Source of the DNA: Pseudomonas sp. UYIF39
GTDB lineage: Bacteria > Pseudomonadota > Gammaproteobacteria > Pseudomonadales > Pseudomonadaceae
Length of the DNA: 64,000 nucleotides
Direction: 5' to 3'
Assembly (NCBI RefSeq): GCF_029963765.1
Contig: NZ_JALBYU010000005.1
Location: 248,001-312,000 of the forward strand
In this document: positions 1 to 11,756 of the stretch, piece by piece
Numbering within the stretch: position 1 is the stretch's first letter
Layout of the letters: every line of letters starts with the position of its first letter
Made by a program: the position numbers and the translations under genes
Notes under the pieces: model-generated
The model's input: the letters and a program-made list of their open reading frames with translations, nothing else
Told to the model about the DNA's origin: nothing
Database searches by the model: none

Positions 1-12
1 TTGATGGGTTTC

Positions 13-35
13 AATGAGAATAATTCGTATTCATC
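13..35. promoter_or_regulatory. Possible Fur box
   Basis: The AT-rich stretch ATGAGAATAATTCGTATTCA resembles the GAGAATAATTCTC core of Pseudomonas Fur operators, with one arm imperfect. No gene starts to its right within 190 bases, so if real it would control a gene left of the window. This rests on consensus resemblance only. Confidence 0.45.
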
Positions 36-192
36 AAATAGCAAGGACCTATTGGCGGTTTGTGTTTTTTTAAGGGCAAAGGTTGCGTAAGGTCAAAACG
101 GCTGGCGTTTGGCTATTGCGAGGGATTGTTGGGCGACGCGGGGGAGGGTGAAGCACCATCCCACGCAGGGCGCGGGATGGAATGCAGCAGGC

Positions 193-534
193 TCAGACTT
201 TTCTGACGAACTCGGATTTGAGCTTCATCGGGCCGATGCCGTCGATCTTGCAGTCGATGTCGTGATCACCACCGCACAGGCGGATGTTCTTGACCTTGGT
301 GCCGACCTTGACCACCAGCGACGTGCCTTTGACCTTGAGGTCCTTGATCACGGTGATGGTGTCGCCGTCCTGAAGGACGTTGCCGACCGAATCCTTTTTC
401 ACGGTGTCATCGGACACTGTTTCGGCTTCGCCGCTGGCGGACCACTCGTGGGCGCACTCAGGGCAGATCAGCTGGGCGCCGTCTTCGTAGGTGTATTCGG
501 AATTGCATTTTGGGCAGGGTGGCAACGTGCTCAC
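193..534 (-). CDS. yjdM: Zinc-ribbon protein YjdM (PhnA family)
   Basis: 113-residue protein with an N-terminal zinc ribbon (CPKC at residues 8-11, CPEC at 24-27), a short acidic linker ([10 protein letters not shown]) and a C-terminal beta-rich PhnA/YjdM domain containing [15 protein letters not shown]. The full length fits the family. YjdM proteins are often annotated as alkylphosphonate utilisation protein PhnA, but no C-P lyase genes are nearby and the cellular role is not established. It is transcribed alone, on the same strand as ispB but separated from it by a REP-like palindrome. Recognition of the family is firm; function is open. Confidence 0.9.
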   Translation of the reverse strand: MSTLPPCPKCNSEYTYEDGAQLICPECAHEWSASGEAETVSDDTVKKDSVGNVLQDGDTITVIKDLKVKGTSLVVKVGTKVKNIRLCGGDHDIDCKIDGIGPMKLKSEFVRKV

Positions 535-608
535 TAAAGCTCCTTGGATTGAGGATCGCTAAAAGTCGCACATTATATAGGGTTTTAGGCGGAGGAGGGG
601 TGACAGCG

Positions 609-651
609 AAAGATCGCAGCCTCGTACGAGCTGCCGCAGGCTGCGATCTTT
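609..651. repeat. REP-like palindrome
   Basis: Perfect 14-base inverted arms (AAAGATCGCAGCCT and its complement) surround a 15-base spacer, in the gap between yjdM and ispB. The GATCGCAGCCT sequence is a common extragenic palindrome in Pseudomonas. It could form a stable hairpin in transcripts from either strand, but neither side has a clean T tract. Confidence 0.7.
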
Positions 652-668
652 TGATCTTGCTGTAAAAA

Positions 669-1637
669 TCAGTGCGTACGGGCGACCGCAAACTCGCTCA
701 GCTCGACCAGCGCATCGCGGTATTCGCTGGCAGGCAGCGCATCGAGGCACTTGATCGCACGGGCGACGTAGTCACGGGCCAGTTGTGCGGTGTAATCCAG
801 CGAACCTGAGGCTTCCACGGCTTCGCGGATGCTTTCCAGGTCTTCGATGCCGCCTTTCTGGATTGCCTTGCGCACCAGTGCAGCCTGCTCCGGCGTGCCT
901 TCGCGCATGGTGTAGATCAGCGGTAGGGTCGGCTTGCCTTCAGCCAGATCGTCACCGACGTTCTTGCCCAGGGTTTCGGCGTCGCCTTTGTAGTCCAGCA
1001 AGTCGTCGACCAATTGGAACGCCACGCCCAGATGATCGCCGAATGTACGCAGGGCTTCTGACTGTTCTGATGTCGCTTCGCAGAGCGCTGCAGCACTGTG
1101 GGTCGACGCTTCGAAGAGCATCGCGGTCTTGCCGCGGATGACTTCCATGTAGGTTTCTTCGGTGGTGCTGGCGTCACGAACCTTGGACAGCTGCAACACT
1201 TCGCCTTCGGCGATGATGCGCGTGGCTTGCGAAAGGATCTTCATTACCGGCATGGAGCCCAGTTCGACCATCATTTCGAAGGACCGCGAATACAGGAAGT
1301 CGCCCACCAGCACGCTAGGGGCGTTGCCCCACATGGCGTTGGCGGTCGAGCGGCCACGGCGCATGCCGGACATGTCGACCACGTCGTCATGCAGCAGGGT
1401 CGCGGTGTGCAGGAACTCGATGGTTGCGGCCAGCAGGCGCAGGTCATCGCCTTCGCGACCCAGAGCCTTGCCACACAGCAACACTAATAGAGGGCGCAGG
1501 CGTTTACCGCCAGCCGAGGTAATGTAATCGCCGATTTTCGATACCAGCGGCACTCGGGAAGTCAGCTGCTTCTTGATGATGCCGTCGACGGCGCTAAAAT
1601 CGTCCGCCACCGCGCGGTAGAAAGCTTGGGGTTGCAT
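669..1637 (-). CDS. ispB: Octaprenyl/polyprenyl diphosphate synthase
   Basis: 322-residue trans-prenyltransferase that condenses isopentenyl diphosphate units into the long side chain used for ubiquinone. The first aspartate-rich motif lies in LLHDDVVDMSGMRRG (about residues 81-95) and the second in QLVDDLLDYKGD (about 207-218). GGKRLRPLL near the N terminus is the usual diphosphate-binding region. Length matches the family. It is divergent from rplU, the conserved arrangement in gamma-proteobacteria, with about 240 bases between the two starts. I see nothing unusual in it. Confidence 0.96.
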   Translation of the reverse strand: MQPQAFYRAVADDFSAVDGIIKKQLTSRVPLVSKIGDYITSAGGKRLRPLLVLLCGKALGREGDDLRLLAATIEFLHTATLLHDDVVDMSGMRRGRSTANAMWGNAPSVLVGDFLYSRSFEMMVELGSMPVMKILSQATRIIAEGEVLQLSKVRDASTTEETYMEVIRGKTAMLFEASTHSAAALCEATSEQSEALRTFGDHLGVAFQLVDDLLDYKGDAETLGKNVGDDLAEGKPTLPLIYTMREGTPEQAALVRKAIQKGGIEDLESIREAVEASGSLDYTAQLARDYVARAIKCLDALPASEYRDALVELSEFAVARTH

Positions 1638-1716
1638 CAGCGACAGTTGCTCCAGAAGGGTTGCGCGGCATGCTAGGACCCACGTCGGCGGGTGTCAAGG
1701 TACGATGGACGGCCTC

Positions 1717-1745
1717 TTGCATCGCCCCGGCAGCTTGCGTACAAT
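1717..1745 (+). promoter_or_regulatory. Sigma-70 promoter of rplU-rpmA
   Basis: TTGCAT (1717-1722) and TACAAT (1740-1745) are separated by 17 bases and followed by a GC-rich discriminator (CGCGCACC), typical of growth-rate-regulated ribosomal promoters. This predicts a leader of about 125 bases before the rplU start codon. Confidence 0.75.
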
Positions 1746-1877
1746 CGCGCACCCTGAACTTCCTGGGCAGCACCTGCCTTACGCAATTGCAAACAGGCCT
1801 TCCAGCCCAATGCAGCCATGCCAGCCAATACCTCTTCTTATAAAGAGCTGGGTGAGCAGGATTATCGGAGAAATACC

Positions 1878-2192
1878 ATGTCGTACGCAGTAATTGTTAC
1901 TGGTGGCAAGCAATACAAGGTCGCCCCAGGTGAATACCTGAAGATCGAAAAACTGGAAATCGCTACTGGCGAATCCGTTACTTTTGATCGCGTTCTGTTG
2001 GTCGCCAATGGCGATGACGTGAACATCGGCGCTCCAGTTGTTGCCGGCGCTACCGTTGTGGCTGAAGTGATCTCCCAAGGTCGTCACGATAAAGTCCGCA
2101 TCATCAAGTTCCGTCGTCGTAAGCACCACATGAAGCGTATGGGCCACCGCCAGTGGTACACCGAGATCAAAATCACCGGTATTCAGGCTTAA
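1878..2192 (+). CDS. rplU: 50S ribosomal protein L21
   Basis: 104-residue ribosomal protein that binds 23S rRNA. It starts [15 protein letters not shown] and ends in the conserved region [14 protein letters not shown]...TEIKITGI. A longer frame opens upstream at 1818, but the ATG at 1878 follows a good ribosome-binding sequence (ATCGGAGAAATACC) and gives the normal family length. It is the first gene of the rplU-rpmA operon, with obgE following after a terminator-like hairpin. Confidence 0.98.
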   Translation: MSYAVIVTGGKQYKVAPGEYLKIEKLEIATGESVTFDRVLLVANGDDVNIGAPVVAGATVVAEVISQGRHDKVRIIKFRRRKHHMKRMGHRQWYTEIKITGIQA

Positions 2193-2226
2193 TTTCAGCC
2201 TAATTCCTCACTAGGAGAATTGACTC

Positions 2227-2502
2227 ATGGCACACAAAAAAGCTGGTGGTAGTACCCGTAACGGTCGCGACTCAGAAGCCAAACGCCTTGGCGTGAAGAT
2301 GTATGGCGGCCAGGTTATCATTCCGGGCAACATCATCGTGCGTCAGCGCGGCACCCAATTCCACGCCGGTTACGGTGTTGGCATGGGTAAAGATCACACT
2401 CTGTTCGCTAAAATCGACGGCGTGATCAAGTTTGAAGTAAAAGGCGCTTTCAACCGCCGTTACGTGAGCATTGTCCCGAAGACTGCAGTCGTCGCGGCAT
2501 AA
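2227..2502 (+). CDS. rpmA: 50S ribosomal protein L27
   Basis: 91-residue protein of the peptidyl-transferase region of the large subunit. It begins [20 protein letters not shown], the highly conserved N-terminal tail that reaches toward the P site, followed by [20 protein letters not shown]. It lies 34 bases behind rplU with TAGGAGAA as ribosome-binding site. The C terminus ([12 protein letters not shown]) makes it a few residues longer than the E. coli protein. Confidence 0.98.
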   Translation: MAHKKAGGSTRNGRDSEAKRLGVKMYGGQVIIPGNIIVRQRGTQFHAGYGVGMGKDHTLFAKIDGVIKFEVKGAFNRRYVSIVPKTAVVAA

Positions 2503-2517
2503 TTACGTAGTTGCTGG

Positions 2518-2546
2518 AAAAGCCCTGTCTCGCGACGGGGCTTTTT
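2518..2546 (+). terminator. Rho-independent terminator after rpmA
   Basis: The hairpin AAAGCCCTGTC/GACGGGGCTTT has one G-T wobble, a TCGC loop and a run of five T. It sits 16 bases after the rpmA stop, so obgE probably has its own promoter or depends on read-through. Confidence 0.8.
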
Positions 2547-2658
2547 CGTTTGTGGGGTGAGTCTCTTGCAAAGCTGTTTGTGATGGGCGAAAGCAGCTGG
2601 ATTTTCGGTCGTTGCTTGAGGTCGCTGCGCTCATTTTTGCAAGAGTCTTATGTCTTAG

Positions 2659-3921
<1,263 letters not shown>

Positions 3922-3938
3922 TTCGTTGCAGTAAACTT

Positions 3939-3966
3939 AAGCGCCGCTCAATCGAGCGGCGTTTTA
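3939..3966 (+). terminator. Terminator after obgE
   Basis: GCGCCGCTC-AATC-GAGCGGCG forms a GC-rich hairpin followed by TTTT, 17 bases downstream of the obgE stop codon. Confidence 0.85.
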
Positions 3967-4058
3967 GTATCTGGAAATCGATCGTTGGTCACGAATAACC
4001 ACGATTAACGTCACGGGCAGTGCCAGGTCGCGCTGTCCTCAAGCTAAGGTTGAAGATG

Positions 4059-5177
4059 ATGCGGAGCAAGGTGACAGGTGCGCAGCGTTGGGTCGTGAAG
4101 ATCGGCAGCGCTTTGCTGACGGCGGACGGCAAGGGCCTGGATCGCGCGGCAATGAGTGTTTGGGTCGAGCAGATGGTGGCTTTGCATGAGGCTGGCGTCG
4201 AACTGGTGCTGGTGTCCTCCGGGGCGGTGGCGGCCGGCATGAGTCGCTTGGGCTGGACCGTGCGACCCAGTGCGATGCACGAGTTGCAGGCCGCTGCCGC
4301 CATCGGTCAGATGGGATTGGTGCAGGCCTGGGAGTCGAGCTTTGCCGAGCATGGCCGACATACCGCGCAGATTCTCCTGACCCACGACGACTTGTCCGAC
4401 CGCAAGCGCTACCTGAACGCCCGCAGCACCTTGCGCGCGTTGGTCGAGCTGAAAGTTATTCCGGTGATCAACGAAAACGACACCGTGGTCACTGATGAAA
4501 TTCGTTTCGGCGACAACGACACGCTCGCGGCGCTGGTGGCCAACCTGGTCGAAGCTGACTTGCTGGTGATCCTTACCGATCGCGATGGCATGTTTGACGC
4601 CGATCCGCGCAATAACCCTGACGCCAATCTGATTTACGAAGCGCGCGCTGATGATCCGGCGCTGGATGCGGTGGCGGGCGGCACGGGTGGTGCACTGGGT
4701 CGTGGCGGCATGCAGACCAAATTGCGTGCTGCGCGGCTGGCGGCTCGTTCCGGTGCGCACACCATCATCGTTGGCGGGCGTATTGACCGTGTGCTGGATC
4801 GCCTTAAGGCGGGCGAGCGCATCGGCACCTTGCTGTCGCCTGAGCGCGGCCTGTTGGCAGCGCGCAAGCAATGGCTGGCCGGGCACCTGCAAACCCGCGG
4901 CACGCTGGTGCTGGATGCTGGTGCGGTGACGGCGCTGTCCAAAGGCAACAAAAGTTTGCTGCCCGTGGGTGTCAAGCTGGTCCAGGGCAGCTTCCGTCGT
5001 GGCGAGATGGTGGTTTGCGTGGCGCCGGACGGTCGTGAAATCGCCCGAGGCCTGGCCAACTACAGCGCGCTGGAAGCACAAAAAATCATCGGTCAGTCGT
5101 CTGAGGCGATTGTCGGTCTGTTGGGTTACATGGCGGAGCCGGAACTGGTTCATCGCGATAACCTGATCCTGGTCTGA
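4059..5177 (+). CDS. proB: Glutamate 5-kinase
   Basis: 372-residue enzyme catalysing the first step of proline synthesis, ATP-dependent phosphorylation of glutamate. The amino-acid-kinase domain (about 1-255) shows [28 protein letters not shown] and [13 protein letters not shown]; a PUA domain follows (about 275-370). The ATG at 4059 is chosen over the upstream frame start at 4020 because it follows AAGGTTGAAG and gives the usual family length. creA follows after 12 bases, so the two are probably co-transcribed. Confidence 0.97.
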   Translation: MRSKVTGAQRWVVKIGSALLTADGKGLDRAAMSVWVEQMVALHEAGVELVLVSSGAVAAGMSRLGWTVRPSAMHELQAAAAIGQMGLVQAWESSFAEHGRHTAQILLTHDDLSDRKRYLNARSTLRALVELKVIPVINENDTVVTDEIRFGDNDTLAALVANLVEADLLVILTDRDGMFDADPRNNPDANLIYEARADDPALDAVAGGTGGALGRGGMQTKLRAARLAARSGAHTIIVGGRIDRVLDRLKAGERIGTLLSPERGLLAARKQWLAGHLQTRGTLVLDAGAVTALSKGNKSLLPVGVKLVQGSFRRGEMVVCVAPDGREIARGLANYSALEAQKIIGQSSEAIVGLLGYMAEPELVHRDNLILV

Positions 5178-5189
5178 GGGAGTACCTGA

Positions 5190-5654
5190 ATGCGCGTGGC
5201 AAAAGGATTGTTGGGTCTGTTGTTGGCGATGCCGCTGCTAGCCTCGGCCGAGGAGATTGGTCAGGTGTCGACGGTGTTCAAGTTTGTCGGTCCGAACGAC
5301 CGCATCGTCGTCGAAGCGTTTGATGATCCAAAGGTCGAGGGCGTGACCTGCTACCTGTCGCGAGCCAAGACGGGTGGCGTGAAAGGTGGTTTGGGATTGG
5401 CTGAAGATCGCGCGGAAGCGTCTATCGCTTGTCGTCAGGTCGGGCCGATCAGCTTCAAAGGCGAGCTGAAGGATGGTGACGAGGTGTTCAAGGAGCGCAC
5501 GTCGCTGGTGTTCAAGACCATGCAGGTAGTGCGATTCCTCGACAAGAAGCGCAATACGCTGGTGTACCTGGTCTATAGCGATCGTGTGATCGAGGGTAGT
5601 CCGCAGAATGCGGTGACGGCGATTCCGATTTTGCCGTGGGCGCAGGCTCAGTAA
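5190..5654 (+). CDS. creA: CreA family protein
   Basis: 154-residue predicted exported protein. A signal peptide ([20 protein letters not shown]) is followed by the CreA domain with [13 protein letters not shown] and [10 protein letters not shown]. The two cysteines may form a disulfide. CreA is widespread in proteobacteria but has no established function. It sits directly behind proB, and two terminator-type hairpins follow. Confidence 0.9.
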   Translation: MRVAKGLLGLLLAMPLLASAEEIGQVSTVFKFVGPNDRIVVEAFDDPKVEGVTCYLSRAKTGGVKGGLGLAEDRAEASIACRQVGPISFKGELKDGDEVFKERTSLVFKTMQVVRFLDKKRNTLVYLVYSDRVIEGSPQNAVTAIPILPWAQAQ

Positions 5655-5675
5655 GCTAAAGAAGATCAAAAGTGT

Positions 5676-5704
5676 GGGAAGGGGCTGTCCCTTCCCATTT
5701 TTTT
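5676..5704 (+). terminator. Terminator after creA
   Basis: GGGAAGGG-GCTGT-CCCTTCCC is a perfect 8-base stem followed by A and seven T, 22 bases past the creA stop. Confidence 0.85.
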
Positions 5705-5732
5705 GCGCTGGGTTTGCTAAATCGCAGGCAAT

Positions 5733-5760
5733 AAAAAACCGACCCTAGGGTCGGTTTTTT
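5733..5760. terminator. Bidirectional terminator between creA and rpsT
   Basis: AAAAAACCGACCC and its complement form a nearly perfect symmetric hairpin with A and T tracts on both sides. It can stop transcription from either direction, serving convergent creA (plus) and rpsT (minus). Confidence 0.9.
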
Positions 5761-5774
5761 AACAAGCTTATCGC

Positions 5775-6053
5775 TTATGCGGCAACAGCAAGGTTCAGAG
5801 CCTTGACGTGACCGTTCAGGCGGCTCTTATGACGAGCAGCCTTGTTCTTGTGGATGATGCCTTTATCGGCCATACGGTCGATAACTGGCACGGCCAGAAC
5901 GTAAGCAGCTTGAGCTTTTTCAGCGTCTTTTGCGTCAATGGCTTTAACTACATTCTTGATGTAGGTACGAACCATGGAACGCAGGCTGGCGTTGTGGCTG
6001 CGACGCTTCTCAGCCTGTTTTGCACGTTTTTTGGCGGAAGGTGTGTTGGCCAC
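5775..6053 (-). CDS. rpsT: 30S ribosomal protein S20
   Basis: 92-residue small-subunit protein, lysine- and arginine-rich at the N terminus ([35 protein letters not shown]), followed by the helical S20 fold. Full length for the family. It is divergent from murJ, as in other pseudomonads. A strong minus-strand promoter lies at 6107-6135 and the shared terminator at 5733-5760, so it is a single-gene unit. Confidence 0.98.
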   Translation of the reverse strand: MANTPSAKKRAKQAEKRRSHNASLRSMVRTYIKNVVKAIDAKDAEKAQAAYVLAVPVIDRMADKGIIHKNKAARHKSRLNGHVKALNLAVAA

Positions 6054-6106
6054 CGTCGAGCTCCTCGAAAGACTTTTTAGGAAATAGCAAACAAAATAGG
6101 CCGCGA

Positions 6107-6135
6107 ATCATGCCGATGAGTTGATGTCTTGTCAA
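6107..6135 (-). promoter_or_regulatory. Sigma-70 promoter of rpsT
   Basis: Read on the minus strand: TTGACA, 17-base spacer, CATGAT, then a GC-rich discriminator (TCGCGGCC). The position gives a leader of about 45-50 bases before rpsT. Confidence 0.75.
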
Positions 6136-6305
6136 GGGCGGTTGAGACGTTCCGCTAAGTGGTAGGTATAAAGAGGCGGGATATTTATTTCCGGCGCTTG
6201 ACCTGTAAACTCGCGAGCTTTGGCTCTGTGCTGCTGCGGCGCGGAGTATCGCATAAGTAGGCGCTTTGTTCGCCTGCTGTTTATCGACAGGCACAAACTC
6301 TTTCA

Positions 6306-7844
6306 ATGAATCTGCTCAAATCGTTGGCCGCCGTCAGCTCTATCACGATGCTTTCCCGGATTCTGGGGTTCGTTCGTGACACCCTTATCGCACGTGCATT
6401 TGGCGCAGGGATGGCGACTGACGCCTTCTTTATCGCCTTCAAACTGCCCAATTTGCTGCGGCGTATCTTCGCTGAGGGGGCATTTTCCCAGGCATTTGTG
6501 CCAATTCTTGCTGAATATAAAAGCCAGAAGGGCGAGGAGGCGACGCGAACCTTCGTTGCCTACGTCTCGGGCCTGCTGACGCTGGTGCTGGCGTTGGTTA
6601 CCGCGTTGGGCATGATCGCTGCGCCGTGGGTCATCTGGGCGACTGCGCCGGGTTTCACTGATACGCCGGAAAAATTCGAGCTGACGGCCAGCCTGTTGCG
6701 CGTGACCTTTCCTTATATATTGCTGATCTCCCTGTCTTCATTGGCCGGGGCGATCCTCAATACCTATAACCGCTTTTCGGTGCCGGCCTTCGTGCCGACC
6801 CTGCTCAACGTCAGCATGATCATCTTTTCGGTGTTCCTGACGCCGTACTTCGATCCGCCGGTCATGGCGCTGGGCTGGGCAGTGCTGGTGGGTGGTCTGG
6901 CGCAATTGCTCTATCAGCTGCCGCACCTGAAAAAGATCGGCCTGCTGGTGTTGCCACGACTGAACCTGCGTGACAGCGGCGTCTGGCGGGTCATGAAACA
7001 AATGCTGCCGGCGATTCTCGGCGTCTCGGTTAGCCAGATTTCGCTGATCATCAATACCATTTTCGCCTCGTTCCTGGTCGCCGGTTCCGTGTCCTGGATG
7101 TACTACGCCGACCGGTTGATGGAATTGCCTTCCGGCGTTCTGGGCGTAGCGCTGGGCACAATTCTCCTGCCGACCCTGGCCAAGACCTACGCCAGCAAGG
7201 ATCGCCAGGAATACTCGCGAATCCTCGATTGGGGGCTGCGCCTGTGCTTCATGCTGGTGTTGCCGTGCTCCCTGGCGCTGGGGATTCTCGCCGAGCCGCT
7301 GACGGTTTCTTTATTCCAGTACGGCCAGTTCAGCGCGTTTGACGCCTCCATGACCCAACGGGCGCTGATCGCTTATTCGGTCGGTTTGCTCGGGATTATC
7401 GTGATCAAAGTGCTGGCGCCGGGCTTTTATGCGCAACAAAACATCCGCACACCGGTAAAAATCGCGATTTTCACCTTGATCGTTACCCAATTGTTCAACC
7501 TGGTGTTGATCGGCCCGCTGGCCCACGCCGGTCTGGCGCTGGCCATCAGCATCGGCGCATGCATTAACGCCGGGCTGCTGTTCTATCAACTGCGCAAGCA
7601 GCAGATGTATGAGCCGCAACCGGGTTGGGCGAAGTTCGGCTTCAAGCTAGTGATTGCAGTGTTGGTGATGTCTGCTGTGTTACTGGTCGGAATGCATTTC
7701 ATGCCAGCCTGGGATCAGGGGCATATGCTGGAGAGGTTCCTGCGTCTGGGCGCATTGGTCGTTGCCGGCGTGGTCGCTTATTTCGGCATGTTGCTGTTGA
7801 TGGGCTTCCGTTTGCGCGACTTCAATCGCAAGGCCTTGAGCTGA
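6306..7844 (+). CDS. murJ: Lipid II flippase MurJ
   Basis: 512-residue inner-membrane protein of the MOP superfamily that flips lipid II during peptidoglycan synthesis. The N terminus [33 protein letters not shown] has the conserved arginines, and [29 protein letters not shown] is the family signature. About 14 hydrophobic segments are visible along the chain. It is followed after 130 bases by ribF, preserving the murJ-ribF-ileS-lspA order. Confidence 0.96.
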   Translation: MNLLKSLAAVSSITMLSRILGFVRDTLIARAFGAGMATDAFFIAFKLPNLLRRIFAEGAFSQAFVPILAEYKSQKGEEATRTFVAYVSGLLTLVLALVTALGMIAAPWVIWATAPGFTDTPEKFELTASLLRVTFPYILLISLSSLAGAILNTYNRFSVPAFVPTLLNVSMIIFSVFLTPYFDPPVMALGWAVLVGGLAQLLYQLPHLKKIGLLVLPRLNLRDSGVWRVMKQMLPAILGVSVSQISLIINTIFASFLVAGSVSWMYYADRLMELPSGVLGVALGTILLPTLAKTYASKDRQEYSRILDWGLRLCFMLVLPCSLALGILAEPLTVSLFQYGQFSAFDASMTQRALIAYSVGLLGIIVIKVLAPGFYAQQNIRTPVKIAIFTLIVTQLFNLVLIGPLAHAGLALAISIGACINAGLLFYQLRKQQMYEPQPGWAKFGFKLVIAVLVMSAVLLVGMHFMPAWDQGHMLERFLRLGALVVAGVVAYFGMLLLMGFRLRDFNRKALS

Positions 7845-7973
7845 GGTCGCGGCCTCGATAAACACGGGCGAGCCGGCAGTTTTGTCGGCTCGATCACTTT
7901 GGGTTACGGTGTTGCCTGTCGTCGGCCGCCGGGTGTGGTTATAATCGACCACTTTATGAGCAAGAAGCGCGTT

Positions 7974-8924
7974 ATGCAGCTGGTTCGAGGCCTCCACAAC
8001 CTGCGCCCCCAGCATCGGGGCTGTGTCGCCACTATTGGCAACTTTGACGGTGTTCACCGTGGCCACCAGGCTATCCTGGCGAGGCTCCGTGAGCGTGCGC
8101 TCGAGTTGGGTGTGCCAAGCTGCGTGGTGATTTTTGAGCCGCAGCCGCGAGAGTTTTTCGCCCCTGATACGGCGCCGGCCCGTCTGGCCCGGCTGCGGGA
8201 CAAACTGCAGCTGCTGGCCGAGGAAGGTGTCGACCGGGTCCTGTGCCTGGCCTTCAATCAGCGCTTGAGCAAGCTCAGCGCCGCCGAATTCGTCGACACC
8301 ATTCTGGTGGACGGCCTCGGTGTGCAACATCTTGAGGTCGGTGACGATTTTCGTTTCGGCTGCGACCGGATAGGAGATTTCGATTTCCTGCAACAGGCCG
8401 GCGTCCTGCAAGGCTTTACCGTCGAAGCGGCGCAAACCGTCGAGCTGGACGGTATTCGCGTCAGCAGCACCCAGGTCCGCAATGCCCTGGCCGCTGCCGA
8501 TTTTGCCCTGGCCGAGCGCCTGCTCGGTCGTCCGTTCCGGATTGCCGGGCGGGTCCTGCATGGCCAGAAGCTGGCGCGCCAATTGGGTACGCCCACGGCC
8601 AACATACAACTCAAGCGTCGTCGCGTGCCGCTGACCGGGGTTTACCTGGTCAACGTCGACATCGACGGCAAGACCTGGCCAGGCGTCGCCAATATCGGCG
8701 TGCGGCCAACCGTTCAAGGTGATGGCAAAGCCCACCTCGAAGTGCATCTTTTAGATTTTGCCGGCGATCTGTATGACCGGCGTTTGACGGTGGTTTTCCA
8801 CCACAAGCTGCGTGAAGAGCAGCGTTTCGCCTCTCTGGAGGCGCTTAAGACGGCGATCAATGCGGATGTTGCCGCCGCCCGTGCCCTGTCGCACCTAGCG
8901 CCAATCGCTAATGAAGAGCCTTAA
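7974..8924 (+). CDS. ribF: Bifunctional riboflavin kinase/FAD synthetase
   Basis: 316-residue enzyme making FMN and then FAD from riboflavin. The N-terminal nucleotidyltransferase domain shows ATIGNFDGVHRGHQ; the C-terminal flavokinase domain shows GTPTANIQL and GVYLVNVDIDGKTWPGVANIGVRPT. The ATG at 7974 (MQLVRGLHNL) is preferred over upstream in-frame starts from family length. ileS starts on the base after its stop codon, so the two are clearly co-transcribed. Confidence 0.96.
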   Translation: MQLVRGLHNLRPQHRGCVATIGNFDGVHRGHQAILARLRERALELGVPSCVVIFEPQPREFFAPDTAPARLARLRDKLQLLAEEGVDRVLCLAFNQRLSKLSAAEFVDTILVDGLGVQHLEVGDDFRFGCDRIGDFDFLQQAGVLQGFTVEAAQTVELDGIRVSSTQVRNALAAADFALAERLLGRPFRIAGRVLHGQKLARQLGTPTANIQLKRRRVPLTGVYLVNVDIDGKTWPGVANIGVRPTVQGDGKAHLEVHLLDFAGDLYDRRLTVVFHHKLREEQRFASLEALKTAINADVAAARALSHLAPIANEEP

Positions 8925-11756
8925 ATGACCGACTATAAAGCCACGCTAAACCTTCCGGACACCGCCTTCCCAATGAAGGCCGGCCTGCCTCAGCGCGAAC
9001 CGCAGATTCTGCAGCGCTGGGACAGCATTGGCCTGTACGGTAAGTTGCGCGAGATTGGCAAGGATCGTCCGAAGTTCGTACTTCACGACGGTCCTCCGTA
9101 CGCCAACGGCACGATCCACATCGGTCATGCGCTGAACAAGATTCTCAAGGACATGATCATCCGCTCGAAAACCCTGTCGGGTTTCGACGCGCCGTATGTT
9201 CCGGGCTGGGACTGCCACGGTCTGCCGATCGAGCACAAAGTCGAAGTGACCCACGGTAAAAACCTGGGCGCGGACAAAACCCGCGAACTGTGCCGTGCCT
9301 ACGCCACCGAGCAGATTGAAGGCCAGAAGTCCGAATTCATCCGTCTGGGCGTGTTGGGCGACTTTGCCAACCCGTACAAGACCATGGATTTCAAAAACGA
9401 GGCCGGTGAAATCCGCGCCCTGGCTGAAATCGTCAAGGGCGGTTTCGTGTTCAAGGGCCTGAAGCCTGTGAACTGGTGTTTCGACTGCGGTTCTGCTTTG
9501 GCTGAAGCGGAAGTCGAGTACGAGAACAAAAAGTCATCGACCATCGACGTGGCCTTCCCGATTGCCGATGAAGCCAAACTGGCTGCCGCTTTCGGTCTGC
9601 CGTCGCTGGGCAAACCTGCCTCGATCGTGATCTGGACCACCACCCCGTGGACCATCCCGGCCAACCAGGCGTTGAACGTTCACCCGGAATTCAACTACGC
9701 CCTGGTCGACGTTGGCGACAAGCTGCTGGTGCTGGCTGAAGAACTGGTCGAGTCGTGCCTTGCCCGTTACAGCCTGGAAGGCTCGGTCGTTGCGACCACC
9801 ACCGGTAAAGAGCTGGAACTGATCAACTTCCGTCACCCGTTCTACGATCGCTTGTCGCCGGTTTACCTGGCCGAGTACGTTGAACTGGGCGCTGGTACCG
9901 GTGTGGTTCACTCCTCGCCAGCCTACGGCGTAGACGACTTCGTGACCTGCAAGAAGTACGGCATGGTCAACGATGACATCATCAATCCGGTACAAAGCAA
10001 TGGCGTTTACGTGCCGTCGCTGGAGTTCTTCGGCGGCCAGTTCATCTGGAAGGCCAACCCGGCCATCGTCGACAAGTTGACCGAAGTGGGTGCGCTGCTG
10101 CACACCAGCATCATCGAACACAGCTACATGCACTGCTGGCGTCACAAGACCCCGCTGATCTACCGCGCCACCGCGCAGTGGTTCATCGGCATGGACAAAG
10201 AACCTGTGACCGGCGACACCCTGCGCAAGCGGGCGATCAAAGCCATCGAAGAGACCAAGTTCGTCCCGGCCTGGGGCCAGGCGCGCCTGCACTCGATGAT
10301 CGCCAACCGTCCGGACTGGTGCATCTCCCGTCAGCGTAACTGGGGCGTGCCGATCCCGTTCTTCCTGAACAAGGAAAGCGGCGAGTTGCACCCACGTACC
10401 GCCGAGCTGATGGAAGAAGTCGCCAAGCGCGTCGAAGTCGAAGGCATCGAAGCCTGGTTCAAGATGGACGCCGCCGAGCTGCTCGGTGACGAAGCGCCGC
10501 AATACGACAAGATCAGCGACACCCTGGACGTCTGGTTCGATTCGGGCACCACGCACTGGCACGTTCTGCGCGGTTCGCACCCGATGGGCCACGAGACCGG
10601 TCCACGTGCCGACCTGTACCTGGAAGGTTCGGACCAACACCGTGGCTGGTTCCACTCGTCGTTGCTGACCGGTTGCGCCATCGACAACCACGCGCCATAC
10701 CGCGAGCTGCTGACTCACGGCTTCACCGTCGATGAGTCGGGCCGCAAGATGTCCAAGTCCCTGGGCAACGTGATCGCGCCGCAAAAGGTCAACGACACCT
10801 TGGGCGCCGACATCATGCGTCTGTGGGTCGCTTCTACCGACTACTCGGGTGAAATGGCGGTTTCCGAGCAGATCCTGCAGCGCAGTGCGGACGCTTACCG
10901 GCGTATCCGTAACACCGCACGCTTCCTGCTCTCCAACCTGACCGGCTTCAACCCGGCCACCGACATCCTGCCGGCCGAAGAAATGCTGGCGCTGGACCGT
11001 TGGGCCGTGGACCGCACCCTGCTGCTGCAACGCGAGCTGCAAGAGCACTACAGTGAATACCGCTTCTGGAACGTCTACTCCAAAATCCACAACTTCTGCG
11101 TGCAGGAACTGGGCGGTTTTTACCTCGACATCATCAAGGACCGTCAGTACACCACTGGCGCCAACAGCAAGGCGCGCCGTTCGGCGCAAACCGCGCTGTA
11201 CCACATCTCCGAAGCCCTGGTGCGCTGGATTGCGCCGATCCTGGCGTTCACCGCCGACGAACTGTGGGAATACCTGCCGGGCGAGCGTAACGAATCGGTG
11301 ATGCTCAACACCTGGTACGAAGGCCTGACCGAACTGCCGGCAGACGTCGAGCTGGACCGCGCCTACTGGGAGCGGATCATGGCGGTGAAGGTCGCGGTCA
11401 ACAAGGAAATGGAAATCCAGCGCGCGGCCAAGGCCGTCGGTGGCAACCTGCAAGCCGAAGTGACGCTGTTCGCCGAAGAAGCGCTGAGCGCCGACCTGGC
11501 CAAGCTGAGCAACGAACTGCGCTTCGTACTGATCACCTCGACCGCCACCGTTGCACCATTCGTTCAGGCGCCGGCCGATGCCGTGGTCACCGAAGTCAGC
11601 GGTTTGAAACTGCAAGTGGTCAAGTCGAGCCACGCCAAGTGCGCCCGTTGCTGGCATTGCCGTGAAGACGTCGGCGTGAACCCGGAGCATCCGGAAATCT
11701 GCGGTCGTTGCGTCGACAACATCAGCGGCGCTGGCGAGGTTCGTCACTATGCCTAA
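8925..11756 (+). CDS. ileS: Isoleucyl-tRNA synthetase
   Basis: 943-residue class I aminoacyl-tRNA synthetase. The HIGH motif is in [12 protein letters not shown], the CP1 editing domain follows ([15 protein letters not shown], and the [12 protein letters not shown] region), and KMSKS is in [11 protein letters not shown]. The C-terminal zinc-binding region has [12 protein letters not shown] and ICGRCVDN. Full length for the bacterial-type enzyme. It begins immediately after ribF and overlaps lspA by eight bases. Confidence 0.98.
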   Translation: MTDYKATLNLPDTAFPMKAGLPQREPQILQRWDSIGLYGKLREIGKDRPKFVLHDGPPYANGTIHIGHALNKILKDMIIRSKTLSGFDAPYVPGWDCHGLPIEHKVEVTHGKNLGADKTRELCRAYATEQIEGQKSEFIRLGVLGDFANPYKTMDFKNEAGEIRALAEIVKGGFVFKGLKPVNWCFDCGSALAEAEVEYENKKSSTIDVAFPIADEAKLAAAFGLPSLGKPASIVIWTTTPWTIPANQALNVHPEFNYALVDVGDKLLVLAEELVESCLARYSLEGSVVATTTGKELELINFRHPFYDRLSPVYLAEYVELGAGTGVVHSSPAYGVDDFVTCKKYGMVNDDIINPVQSNGVYVPSLEFFGGQFIWKANPAIVDKLTEVGALLHTSIIEHSYMHCWRHKTPLIYRATAQWFIGMDKEPVTGDTLRKRAIKAIEETKFVPAWGQARLHSMIANRPDWCISRQRNWGVPIPFFLNKESGELHPRTAELMEEVAKRVEVEGIEAWFKMDAAELLGDEAPQYDKISDTLDVWFDSGTTHWHVLRGSHPMGHETGPRADLYLEGSDQHRGWFHSSLLTGCAIDNHAPYRELLTHGFTVDESGRKMSKSLGNVIAPQKVNDTLGADIMRLWVASTDYSGEMAVSEQILQRSADAYRRIRNTARFLLSNLTGFNPATDILPAEEMLALDRWAVDRTLLLQRELQEHYSEYRFWNVYSKIHNFCVQELGGFYLDIIKDRQYTTGANSKARRSAQTALYHISEALVRWIAPILAFTADELWEYLPGERNESVMLNTWYEGLTELPADVELDRAYWERIMAVKVAVNKEMEIQRAAKAVGGNLQAEVTLFAEEALSADLAKLSNELRFVLITSTATVAPFVQAPADAVVTEVSGLKLQVVKSSHAKCARCWHCREDVGVNPEHPEICGRCVDNISGAGEVRHYA

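Noticed and set aside
156..180. CCATCCC/GGGATGG hairpin as terminator of yjdM
   Set aside because: The stem is only seven bases with an 11-base loop and there is no T tract on the minus strand, so I did not call it.
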